The notes beneath the pieces were generated by a model that had not been told where the DNA came from, made no database searches, and saw only the letters and a list, made by a program, of their open reading frames with translations. Position numbers and translations under genes: made by a program. A DNA stretch of 5,801 nucleotides from an uncultured Oscillospiraceae bacterium. GTDB taxonomy: Bacteria; Bacillota; Clostridia; Oscillospirales; Oscillospiraceae. The DNA lies in NCBI GenBank assembly GCA_910588455.1, contig CAJUPG010000099.1, positions 564 to 6,364 on the forward strand, written 5' to 3'. This document shows, piece by piece, positions 1 through 4,481 of this stretch; the stretch's first letter is position 1; each line of letters begins with the position of its first letter.

Positions 1-126
1 AAAAAGACCGGAGCCTCCGTTGGTTCGGATGCTCCGGTCAGCGATCAGGGTTTGGACAAATTCTCGGTAGATACGGCAGCGTGGGTAATCCACGACTTGT
101 TTGATTTCAAGCTGATAGTCTGGCAT
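1..126 (-). CDS. Element-borne protein, N-terminal 42 residues only
   Basis: This is the start of a gene that runs off the left edge. It begins MPDYQLEIKQVVDYPRCR and stays open for 42 codons to position 1. A clear ribosome binding site, AAGGAG at 135-140 on the minus strand, sits 8 nt before the ATG at 124-126. From memory, this N-terminus resembles a conserved protein of roughly 280 to 350 residues found in conjugative elements of gut Firmicutes. That family is often unnamed or annotated as a helix-turn-helix or replication-associated protein. The family assignment is a recollection and not a search result, and no functional residues lie in the visible part. The gene reads away from spoIVB into the element. 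Confidence 0.65.
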   Translation of the reverse strand, partial: MPDYQLEIKQVVDYPRCRIYREFVQTLIADRSIRTNGGSGLF

Positions 127-134
127 ATACAGTT

Positions 135-140
135 CTCCTT
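135..140 (-). promoter_or_regulatory. Ribosome binding site of the element gene
   Basis: AAGGAG on the minus strand with an 8-nt spacer to the ATG at 124-126. It supports this start for a gene whose end cannot be seen. Confidence 0.7.
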
Positions 141-186
141 GCAGTAACATTTTATAGAATCCACCATGGCCTGTTTTTCATCATTT

Positions 187-217
187 GCAGGGGTGCAGCA
201 ATGAGCTACACCCCTGC
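187..217 (-). promoter_or_regulatory. Leader hairpin upstream of the element gene
   Basis: The arms at 187-199 and 205-217 are inverted copies of 13 bp with a single mismatch, around a 5-nt loop (200-204). On the minus strand the first arm contains codons 2 to 4 and the stop of a four-codon ORF. No run of T follows the hairpin on either strand, so it is not a standard terminator. It lies about 60 nt before the ATG of the element gene and may act as an attenuator or RNA-stability element. That role is inference. Confidence 0.55.
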
Positions 218-220
218 CAT
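206..220 (-). CDS. Possible four-codon leader ORF (MAGV)
   Basis: On the minus strand an ATG at 218-220 is followed by GCA GGG GTG TAG. Upstream is AGAGGTGG with about 5 to 6 nt spacing, a strong match to the 16S rRNA 3' end and better than many real genes have. The coding part and stop are embedded in the 5' arm of the hairpin at 187-217. This arrangement is typical of regulatory leader peptides, in which translation changes folding of the downstream RNA. The ORF is very short, so chance remains possible. Confidence 0.35.
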   Translation of the reverse strand: MAGV

Positions 221-374
221 ATTTGCCACCTCTTTCTGTTATGTATTAGACAAACTCTGTCCCGGGAACAGAATGTCTATATCGGCAAAGCTAGCCGTTG
301 AACGCCTGCGCATGACGTTCTACCCGTTTTCCTGGTCAATGGAATTTTGGGCAGGCACCGGAAAGCCCTGCAAA

Positions 375-1361
375 TCAAGGGTTTCCTGTGTTGTCCCTAT
401 TATAACTCACTACCATCCCCTGGACAATGCCCCCAGTGGTCTCCAGCAGCCGGGGATCAGTGATCTCCACCATCAAATTCCGGGTCTCCCCGGGGACATT
501 GGGGTAAATGTGGGTGATTTTAATGGCATACTCCTCCACCTGGTCCCCCTGAATATTGGATAAAATGGTGGCTTCCCCCAGGGAGACCTCTCCCCGGTCC
601 GCCACCGGCGTGGGACCCCGCAGGCCATCTATATCGTCCTCCAGCACGCCGTAAACCCCCAGTTGGGTGTTGGCGTACAGACTGCCCAGATCCCGGGTCA
701 AATCAAAGCTGCCGTGGAGCTCTCCGGGGCTGCCGCTGGCTCCTTTTTTCACGTCCACCACCGTGGCGGGCATAATGCTCCCCGCGTGCAGGGGCATGAG
801 CATGGCCGTATCCACGTCGTTGATCCCGTGGCCCAGGGCCGCAAAGACGCCGGTATCCGGGTCATAGAAGGTGAGGGTTCCGATCCCCGCCATGGAGTCC
901 CGCAGCCACACCCCCAGCTGGTACGCCCCCTGGGCGCCCTGGACGGCGGATGCCGCCAGCTGAAGGGTTTTCTCCCCCCGGAGCACCCGGAGGGTGAGCT
1001 TCTGCCCGCCCAGCTTCTTCAGCAGCGCCTGGACCTGCTCAATGGTATTGACCTCCTGGCCGTTGATGTGGGTAATCACGTCGCCGGTTTTCAGTCCGGC
1101 GGCCCGGCCGGGGGAAACGGAGGTGCCGGAGGTCTCAATGGGAGACAGCCCCACCACCAGAACACCTTGGGAAAACAGCTTGATCCCCACTGCGCATCCC
1201 AGGGGCACAACCTCCTCCGGCTGCTGGGTCGGGCCAAAGGCGGCGGCGGAGACCGCCGCTTCCTCATCCGGCGCGGACAGGCCGGACTGGGCGGCCAGCA
1301 AAAGGGCCAGCGCCAGCAGTCCGGCCAGCCTGCGCCGGCGGGTGCTGCGTTCCTGCTGCAT
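375..1361 (-). pseudogene. spoIVB: SpoIVB serine peptidase, truncated by an element
   Basis: SpoIVB is a forespore-made S55 serine peptidase secreted into the intermembrane space. It starts the SpoIVFB/pro-sigma-K checkpoint during sporulation. The start at 1361 is supported by AAAGGAGG 8 nt upstream. Residues 1-30 form an Arg-rich, hydrophobic signal/anchor sequence. A PDZ domain spans about 58-140 (SPGRAAGLKTGDVI at 83-96), and the S55 domain follows, with the catalytic His in GHGI (177-180). The family normally continues GGIVQGM with SGSP, containing the catalytic Ser, and about 35 more residues. Here GGIVQGM (310-316) is followed by VVSYNRDNTGNP and a stop, all encoded by inserted DNA. 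The serine is absent, so the product should be inactive. B. subtilis SpoIVB has about 426 residues, compared with 328 here. The missing 3' end is presumably beyond the far end of the element. Confidence 0.93.
399..427 (-). promoter_or_regulatory. Candidate sigma-A promoter spanning the junction
   Basis: On the minus strand, TTGTCC (422-427) is followed by a 17-bp spacer and a perfect TATAAT (399-404). The -35 box matches the consensus at 4 of 6 positions. The -35 lies in spoIVB and the -10 in the element, with the boundary inside the spacer. It would drive transcription leftward through the leader into the element gene. The prediction rests on sequence only. Confidence 0.5.
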
Positions 1362-1369
1362 AGGATTCG

Positions 1370-1377
1370 CCTCCTTT
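1370..1377 (-). promoter_or_regulatory. Ribosome binding site of spoIVB
   Basis: AAAGGAGG on the minus strand with an 8-nt spacer to the ATG at 1359-1361. It fixes the start of spoIVB. No convincing sigma-F or sigma-G promoter was found between it and the divergent PilZ promoter. Confidence 0.8.
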
Positions 1378-1470
1378 CATAAAAAATGGAACTGGAGAAC
1401 GGAGACGCCGTCCTCCAAAACCAGTATGGTCCGGCGGAAGCGGAAAAACGCCCGGAAGATTTTTATGCTC

Positions 1471-1499
1471 TTGCCAATTCCGTTTTTTTGATTTATAAT
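1471..1499 (+). promoter_or_regulatory. Sigma-A promoter of the PilZ gene
   Basis: TTGCCA (1471-1476, 5 of 6 consensus positions), a 17-bp spacer and a perfect TATAAT (1494-1499). Transcription would start near 1506, giving a leader of about 50 nt before the GTG at 1557. It lies in the intergenic region shared with divergent spoIVB. Confidence 0.7.
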
Positions 1500-1556
1500 G
1501 TTCACTAGGTCTGCCGGATTTTGACAGGCTGTATATTTTGCAAAGGGGTTTATACT

Positions 1557-2258
1557 GTGGGATTCTTGGATTTTTTTGCAAAACGGGACGGCCAGCAGCC
1601 GCCTGCGGCGGTCCAGCCGTTCAACGCTCCGCTGGACTTGGAGCTGTGCGCCAATATGCGCGTGGAGGTAACAGCCCCGGATGGCCGGATTCTCTTTGTG
1701 GCAAAGCTGATGTACCCCCGGGGAAGCACGGCGGAGCTGCACCAATACTCGGAGTCGGACCTGGCCACGGCGCCGGAGGAGCCGATCGCGGTGCGGATCC
1801 GGGGCTACAACGATCACGAAAAGAAAGCGGTGTATCTGGAGGGCTTGATTTCCTCCCAGCCCAAGCATATCTGGCGGGTTGAGGATCTGAAGGTGGCCCG
1901 CACCGGCAACGACCGGGCTTTTTTCCGTCTGGAAACCAACATTGACGCCACGGTGAACAAGCTGTCCGGGCGCAATTCCGGCGAAAAGCCCTGCAAGCTG
2001 CTGAATATCAGCATCGGCGGCGCCCGGTTGAGTTCCGCGTATGAGTACTGGGAGGGCGACAAGCTGCTTCTGACGGTAAAGCTGATGGAGGACCGGGAGC
2101 CCTCCATCATGTACTGCCAGATTCTCCGGGTGATTTCCCAGGAAAATTCCAAGTATGAGTACGGATGCCAATTCCTGGAGCTGAACGAGATGGACCAGGA
2201 AAAAATCACCCAAAATATTTTCGCCGTCCAGCGCAAGCAGCGGGGCCGGGTCTCCTGA
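1557..2258 (+). CDS. PilZ-domain c-di-GMP receptor, YcgR/YpfB-like
   Basis: Cytoplasmic effector that binds cyclic di-GMP. In YcgR-type relatives it links the second messenger to flagellar motility or surface behaviour. The GTG at 1557 is preferred because AAAGGGG (1542-1548) precedes it by 8 nt; an upstream TTG at 1521 has no site. The product has 233 residues. The N-terminal half (about 25-110) has the beta-rich look of a YcgR-N/PilZN domain. The PilZ domain follows, with the RxxxR motif as RAFFR (120-124) and the NxSxGG motif as NISIGG (150-155). YGCQF (202-206) resembles the family's closing strand. Both c-di-GMP-binding motifs are intact. The gene has its own promoter and no operon partner, so its target cannot be read from context. 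Confidence 0.88.
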   Translation: MGFLDFFAKRDGQQPPAAVQPFNAPLDLELCANMRVEVTAPDGRILFVAKLMYPRGSTAELHQYSESDLATAPEEPIAVRIRGYNDHEKKAVYLEGLISSQPKHIWRVEDLKVARTGNDRAFFRLETNIDATVNKLSGRNSGEKPCKLLNISIGGARLSSAYEYWEGDKLLLTVKLMEDREPSIMYCQILRVISQENSKYEYGCQFLELNEMDQEKITQNIFAVQRKQRGRVS

Positions 2259-2262
2259 GTTT

Positions 2263-2301
2263 AAAATCCCCACACCGCGTAAAAAACGGCGTGGGGATAT
2301 T
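2263..2301. terminator. Bidirectional terminator between pilZ gene and spoVAC
   Basis: The inverted repeat 2267-2277/2287-2297 has one A-C mismatch and a 9-nt loop containing six A. A/T-rich flanks extend the pairing (AAAA before, ATTTT after on both strands). It sits between the stop codons of two convergent genes and can serve both. Confidence 0.75.
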
Positions 2302-2745
2302 TTAAGCAAGCCGGAACAGAACCAGAATCACGCCGTAAATCACGCTGGCGCTGATGCCAAACACCAGCACCGGCCCGGCTACGGTAAACAGCTTCGCCGC
2401 CGTGCCGGTCACCATCCCCTCACTTTTGAACTCCAGGGCGGGCGAGACCATCGCGTTGGCAAAACCGGTGATGGGGACCAACGTACCGGCCCCGGCCCAC
2501 TTGGCGATTTTGTCGAACCAGCCCAGTCCCGTCAACAGGGCGGCGGCCAGCACCAGGGTGATGGACGCGGCCCCGGAGGCGTCGTCCTGGGACAGCCCCC
2601 GGGTCTGGTAGAGGGACAGCAGCGCCTGGCCCAGAACACAGATACTCCCCCCTACCAGAAAGGCACACAGCAGATCCCGGCCCAGAGGGGAGGGCTTGGA
2701 TTTGGCGTTGACCATTTTGCCATACTCCTGATTGTTTACCTCCAA
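2302..2745 (-). CDS. spoVAC: SpoVAC, spore dipicolinic acid channel protein
   Basis: Membrane protein of the SpoVA apparatus that moves Ca-dipicolinate into the forespore and releases it at germination. SpoVAC of B. subtilis behaves as a mechanosensitive channel. The 147-residue length is right for the family. Hydrophobic segments are visible at about 26-46, 59-76 and 118-145. The hallmark stretch is GAGTLVPITGFANAMVSPA (85-103), followed by LEFKSEG (104-110). The EFKSEG and FTVAGPVLVFG (120-130) sequences fit SpoVAC rather than SpoVAE. The TTG start at 2743-2745 keeps EYGKMV (7-12), which relatives share, with AAAGGAG (2756-2762) 10 nt upstream. An ATG at 2713-2715 with its own AGGAG is the alternative. 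No spoVAD or spoVAE flanks it: a terminator follows and a divergent gene precedes. Confidence 0.9.
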   Translation of the reverse strand: MEVNNQEYGKMVNAKSKPSPLGRDLLCAFLVGGSICVLGQALLSLYQTRGLSQDDASGAASITLVLAAALLTGLGWFDKIAKWAGAGTLVPITGFANAMVSPALEFKSEGMVTGTAAKLFTVAGPVLVFGISASVIYGVILVLFRLA

Positions 2746-2769
2746 AAAATGACAGCTCCTTTCACAAAT

Positions 2770-2797
2770 TTGAGGTAGTATTCCCGCAATTTATAAA
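2770..2797 (+). promoter_or_regulatory. Candidate sigma-A promoter of the PPTase gene
   Basis: TTGAGG (2770-2775, 4 of 6), a 16-bp spacer and TATAAA (2792-2797). It faces and overlaps the spoVAC promoter, so the two are probably not used together. Confidence 0.4.
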
Positions 2798-2806
2798 AAT
2801 CATGCA
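2776..2806 (-). promoter_or_regulatory. Candidate sigma-G-type promoter of spoVAC
   Basis: On the minus strand, TGCATG (2801-2806), an 18-bp spacer and AATACTA (2776-2782) resemble the sigma-G consensus (TGAATA, 17-18 bp, CATACTA). SpoVA genes are known forespore sigma-G genes, which fits. Transcription would begin near 2769, just before the ribosome binding site at 2756-2762. Confidence 0.5.
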
Positions 2807-2822
2807 AAAAGGGGGCGGTTTT

Positions 2823-3320
2823 ATGCGCGTCTACGGAGCCTGGGGGCACAACGGGCGGACTCTGGTCCGGCCCCTGCTGGAACGGGCGGTCCGGGACTGC
2901 TGGGGGCTGGAGGCGCTGCCGGAGGTGGCCCGGACGGCCCGGGGCAAGCCCTTTTTCCCAAAAAATCCGGCGCTGCACTTCAACCTGAGCCACAGCGGGG
3001 GCTACGCCCTGTGCGCCCTGGGGGAGCGCCCGGTGGGCATCGACATTCAAATCATAAAGCCCTACAAAACCCGCCTGCTGGACCGGGTATGTTCCCCGGA
3101 GGAGCGGCAGTGGCTCCGGGAGCGGGGGGACCGGAACGGGGATTTTGCCCAGATCTGGGCAAAAAAGGAGAGCCTGTGCAAGCTGCGGGGAACGGGGCTT
3201 CAATTCCCCCTGGGGGAGCTGCGGGCGGAGGGTGAAATTTTCACCTTCTACCAGGGGGAGGACTGGCGGGGGGCGCTGTGTGCCTTGGAGCCGGGACCGG
3301 AGGAGATTATCTGGCTTTGA
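2823..3320 (+). CDS. 4'-phosphopantetheinyl transferase, Sfp superfamily
   Basis: Transfers the 4'-phosphopantetheine arm from coenzyme A to a serine of acyl or peptidyl carrier proteins, activating fatty-acid, polyketide or peptide synthases. The ATG at 2823 is preferred because AGGGGGCGG lies just upstream; the ATG at 2802 has no site. The 165-residue product is short for an Sfp-type enzyme (usually about 200-230). Family motifs appear in order: GKPFF (41-45), FNLSHS (53-58), VGIDIQ (71-76) with the metal-binding Asp74, and WAKKES (112-117). The usual GIDIE glutamate is Gln76 here, a substitution seen in some homologues that may alter metal coordination. No synthase gene is nearby, so the partner carrier protein is unknown. 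Confidence 0.88.
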   Translation: MRVYGAWGHNGRTLVRPLLERAVRDCWGLEALPEVARTARGKPFFPKNPALHFNLSHSGGYALCALGERPVGIDIQIIKPYKTRLLDRVCSPEERQWLRERGDRNGDFAQIWAKKESLCKLRGTGLQFPLGELRAEGEIFTFYQGEDWRGALCALEPGPEEIIWL

Positions 3321-3323
3321 CGC

Positions 3324-3363
3324 ATTTGTAGGGACAGCCGCAGGCCGTCCCTGCAAATATTTT
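3324..3363 (+). terminator. REP-like hairpin terminator after the PPTase gene
   Basis: Arms at 3324-3335 and 3347-3358 pair over 12 bp with one G-T wobble. After one mismatch they continue for 3 bp (3337-3339/3343-3345) around a 3-nt loop. TATTTTATCTTT follows. The core GTAGGGAC..GTCCCTGC resembles dispersed palindromes that, from memory, occur in multiple copies in gut Clostridia, so it may also be a REP-type repeat. Confidence 0.65.
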
Positions 3364-3373
3364 ATCTTTCATC

Positions 3374-3401
3374 TTGACAAGTAAACTTGGCGTGCTATAA
3401 T
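3374..3401 (+). promoter_or_regulatory. Near-consensus extended -10 sigma-A promoter
   Basis: A perfect TTGACA (3374-3379), a 16-bp spacer and a perfect TATAAT (3396-3401), with the TGn extension at 3393-3395. It should be very strong unless repressed. Transcription would start near 3408 and drive the two-gene operon at 3441-3974. Confidence 0.85.
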
Positions 3402-3424
3402 ATAAGTGACAAGAAAACTTGGCG
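3375..3424 (+). repeat. Two 18-bp direct repeats flanking the -10 box
   Basis: TGACAAGTAAACTTGGCG (3375-3392) and TGACAAGAAAACTTGGCG (3407-3424) agree at 17 of 18 positions. They are 32 bp apart start to start, about three helical turns. Each holds a dyad: CAAGT-AA-ACTTG in the first and CAAG-AAAA-CTTG in the second. The first covers the -35 box and spacer, and the second the transcription start. This is what an operator for a dimeric repressor looks like. The XRE protein at 3762-3974 is the obvious candidate. Confidence 0.75.
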
Positions 3425-3440
3425 GAATGGAGGTATCACA

Positions 3441-3761
3441 ATGGACCGGGACGAAATTTTGCGGAAGAGCCGCAGTCAAAAAGAGGACGAAGGCATGACT
3501 CAGGCGGAGAACCGGGGGCGCAAATGGGGCTGGGACATCATGTATGTGGTGTTTGGAGTGCTGGTCTTTTTCAACATCTGCGTAAGCCGCCAGGACGTAA
3601 ATACTGCCCTGTGGGCACTGATGAGCTCGTTTTTCATGGCGGAGAATTGGTCCAAATTTTTCTTCACCAAGGAGGAGAAGGACCTCTGGCACGCGATTTT
3701 TTTGTCGGCCGGGTGCGCGTTTTTTATCGCGGCTTATATGTGGCAATCGGTGCGGGGATAG
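3441..3761 (+). CDS. Small membrane protein paired with an XRE regulator
   Basis: The ATG at 3441 has GGAGG (3429-3433) 7 nt upstream. A TTG at 3387 would lie within the promoter and is rejected. The 106-residue product has a charged cytoplasmic N-terminus with EILRKSRSQKEDEG (5-18). Three likely membrane segments follow, at about 31-48, 55-70 and 83-101. The N-terminal EIL-KSR-E-DEG pattern resembles, from memory, the DUF6442 group of small membrane proteins encoded beside XRE regulators; I am moderately confident. Function is unknown. It is the first gene of an operon, with its stop touching the next ATG (TAGATG). In similar pairs the membrane protein is suspected to sense or influence the regulator, but nothing in this sequence proves that. 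Confidence 0.75.
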   Translation: MDRDEILRKSRSQKEDEGMTQAENRGRKWGWDIMYVVFGVLVFFNICVSRQDVNTALWALMSSFFMAENWSKFFFTKEEKDLWHAIFLSAGCAFFIAAYMWQSVRG

Positions 3762-3974
3762 ATGATGGACGAAAATCTTGTATTGAAAAACCGCCTGAAG
3801 GAAGCCCGTACGGCGGCGAAGCTCTCCCAGGCGGAGCTGGCGTATATGGTGGGGGTATCCCGAAACACCATCAGCTCCATCGAGACGGGGCAGTTCAACC
3901 CCACAGCCAAGCTGGCGCTGATTTTGTGCATCGCGCTGGACAAAAAATTTGAGGATTTGTTTTATTTCTCCTAA
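3762..3974 (+). CDS. Small XRE/Cro-type transcriptional regulator, 70 aa
   Basis: Cytoplasmic DNA-binding protein made of little more than one helix-turn-helix. LSQAELAYMVGVSRNTISSI (21-40) followed by ETGQFNPT (41-48) is the classic Cro/C1 helix-turn-helix with the recognition helix at about 32-40. The C-terminus LDKKFEDLFYF (59-69) is typical of the short YozG-like group, which lacks a ligand domain. The start is ATG ATG at 3762/3765, directly after the TAG of the membrane-protein gene, with only GGGG as a weak site. Translational coupling is therefore likely. The twin 18-bp repeats at the operon promoter are its probable target, making the operon self-repressing. That is inference. Confidence 0.88.
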   Translation: MMDENLVLKNRLKEARTAAKLSQAELAYMVGVSRNTISSIETGQFNPTAKLALILCIALDKKFEDLFYFS

Positions 3975-4003
3975 ATCCCGCTTTGGTTAAAGCGGGATTT
4001 TTT
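3973..4003 (+). terminator. Rho-independent terminator after the XRE gene
   Basis: A perfect 12-bp stem, 3973-3984 with 3989-4000, a 4-nt loop and an uninterrupted T tract (3998-4003), then ATTTT. It begins inside the TAA stop codon. The convergent SLOG gene ends at 4002 and may use the same hairpin, but lacks a T tract on its strand. Confidence 0.92.
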
Positions 4004-4361
4004 ATTTTGAGAAACCACACTGAAATTCCCCTATATGGAGATGAACCACCACGGGAATATCCCTTTTTTTGCAGTTGTCGATTACAAATTTTGTCCCGCG
4101 GGATGTTCCATCCCAAAAGGCCAGGACAAGATCCGCGTTTTCAATGATGGTTATATTCCGTTTGAGTGGGGCAGATTTTCCATATTTTCTATATTCCGGC
4201 AGGTATTCGGTCAATTTCAGACCATGATGCTGGGCATATTCCCGCGCGGAGGTATCCACCCCGCGTGCGCCGCCGGATATGATTTCGGTTGTATTTTCGG
4301 GAAGATACTCACCTAAATTTGCTACTTGCAACTCTCTTGAACCAATTACTGCAACTTTCAT
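4002..4361 (-). CDS. SLOG-domain (DUF2493/YspA-like) nucleotide-binding protein
   Basis: A single-domain, 119-residue Rossmann-like protein of the SLOG superfamily (relatives include DprA and LOG-type proteins). Members bind nucleotides or their derivatives, and several act in nucleotide-signalling or defence systems. Visible motifs are VIGSR (5-9), SGGARGVD (29-36, the phosphate-binding loop), PLKRN (65-69) and AFWDGTSRGT (81-90). The ATG at 4359-4361 has AGGAGG (4369-4374) 7 nt upstream. No signal peptide, membrane segment or effector domain is present. It is divergent from an Arc-like regulator across a 120-bp region with phased repeats. Both genes are AT-richer than the surroundings, which suggests recent transfer. 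The ligand and role are unknown. Confidence 0.82.
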   Translation of the reverse strand: MKVAVIGSRELQVANLGEYLPENTTEIISGGARGVDTSAREYAQHHGLKLTEYLPEYRKYGKSAPLKRNITIIENADLVLAFWDGTSRGTKFVIDNCKKRDIPVVVHLHIGEFQCGFSK

Positions 4362-4393
4362 AATGTTTCCTCCTGTATCTGTTTCAAATATAG

Positions 4394-4420
4394 TTTAGAA
4401 ATGTTTTAGATACGTTTAGA
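4394..4420. repeat. Three phased TTTAGA repeats, probable RHH operator
   Basis: TTTAGA occurs at 4394-4399, 4405-4410 and 4415-4420, start-to-start distances 11 and 10 bp, about one helical turn each. Arrays of short boxes on one face of the helix are typical of Arc/MetJ-type ribbon-helix-helix operators. The array lies just downstream of the -10 box of the divergent SLOG promoter. Confidence 0.6.
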
Positions 4421-4422
4421 AC

Positions 4423-4451
4423 ATTATAACAGAAAGAGGGCGCAAAATAAA
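4423..4451 (-). promoter_or_regulatory. Probable promoter of the SLOG gene
   Basis: On the minus strand a perfect TATAAT (4423-4428) is preceded by TGT (extended -10). A weak TTTATT -35 (4446-4451) lies 17 bp upstream. Transcription would start near 4416, inside the TTTAGA array, so a protein bound there would block it. Confidence 0.55.
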
Positions 4452-4453
4452 CA

Positions 4454-4473
4454 TATAATTTGTTTACGGAGGG
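4454..4473 (+). promoter_or_regulatory. -10 box and ribosome binding site of the RHH gene
   Basis: TATAAT at 4454-4459 is a candidate -10, with no good -35 at the usual distance. It would give a very short leader. GGAGGG at 4468-4473 lies 8 nt before the ATG at 4482 and supports that start. Confidence 0.45.
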
Positions 4474-4481
4474 CTCATTTT

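Larger units (their letters stand above)
1..413. mobile_element. End of an integrated element inserted in spoIVB
   Basis: The spoIVB reading frame matches its family up to the codon at 414-416 and then becomes unrelated sequence. The boundary of foreign DNA is therefore placed at about 413, with an error of a few bases. To the left are a noncoding leader, a hairpin and the start of a gene resembling, from memory, an accessory protein common in integrative conjugative elements of gut Firmicutes. The stretch is visibly less GC-rich than the spoIVB coding part. No recombinase gene, terminal inverted repeat or direct repeat is visible, because the other end is outside the window. The type of element (integrative conjugative element, prophage or serine-recombinase transposon) is inference. 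Confidence 0.7.

Noticed and set aside
152..184. Ten-residue ORF MMKNRPWWIL on the minus strand
   Set aside because: It has no ribosome binding site and is too short to support as a gene. It is mentioned only as part of the leader.
201..563. Plus-strand ORF of 120 codons crossing the element junction
   Set aside because: It is antisense to the conserved spoIVB frame, spans two unrelated DNA sources, has no ribosome binding site and resembles no family I know.
663..1382. Plus-strand ORF of 239 codons
   Set aside because: It is a GC-rich antisense shadow of spoIVB, rich in Gly, Gln, Pro and His, with no domain pattern.
1378..1470. Sigma-F/G promoter for spoIVB
   Set aside because: GCATA and CATACT fragments occur on the minus strand, but no pair has both boxes at correct spacing, so none was called.
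1521..1526. TTGACA as a -35 box or TTG start for the PilZ gene
   Set aside because: The nearest -10-like TATACT is 24 bp away and overlaps the translation start region. No ribosome binding site serves the TTG. The TTGCCA-N17-TATAAT promoter upstream fits better.
1377..2309. Minus-strand ORF of 310 codons
   Set aside because: It is the antisense shadow of the PilZ gene, whose c-di-GMP motifs, promoter and ribosome binding site are on the plus strand.
2736..3356. Minus-strand ORF of 206 codons
   Set aside because: It is antisense to the phosphopantetheinyl transferase gene, Pro-rich, and runs through the terminator hairpin and promoter region.
3419..3952. Plus-strand ORF of 177 codons
   Set aside because: It is an out-of-frame shadow of the membrane-protein/XRE operon. 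The true frames have ribosome binding sites and recognisable domains.
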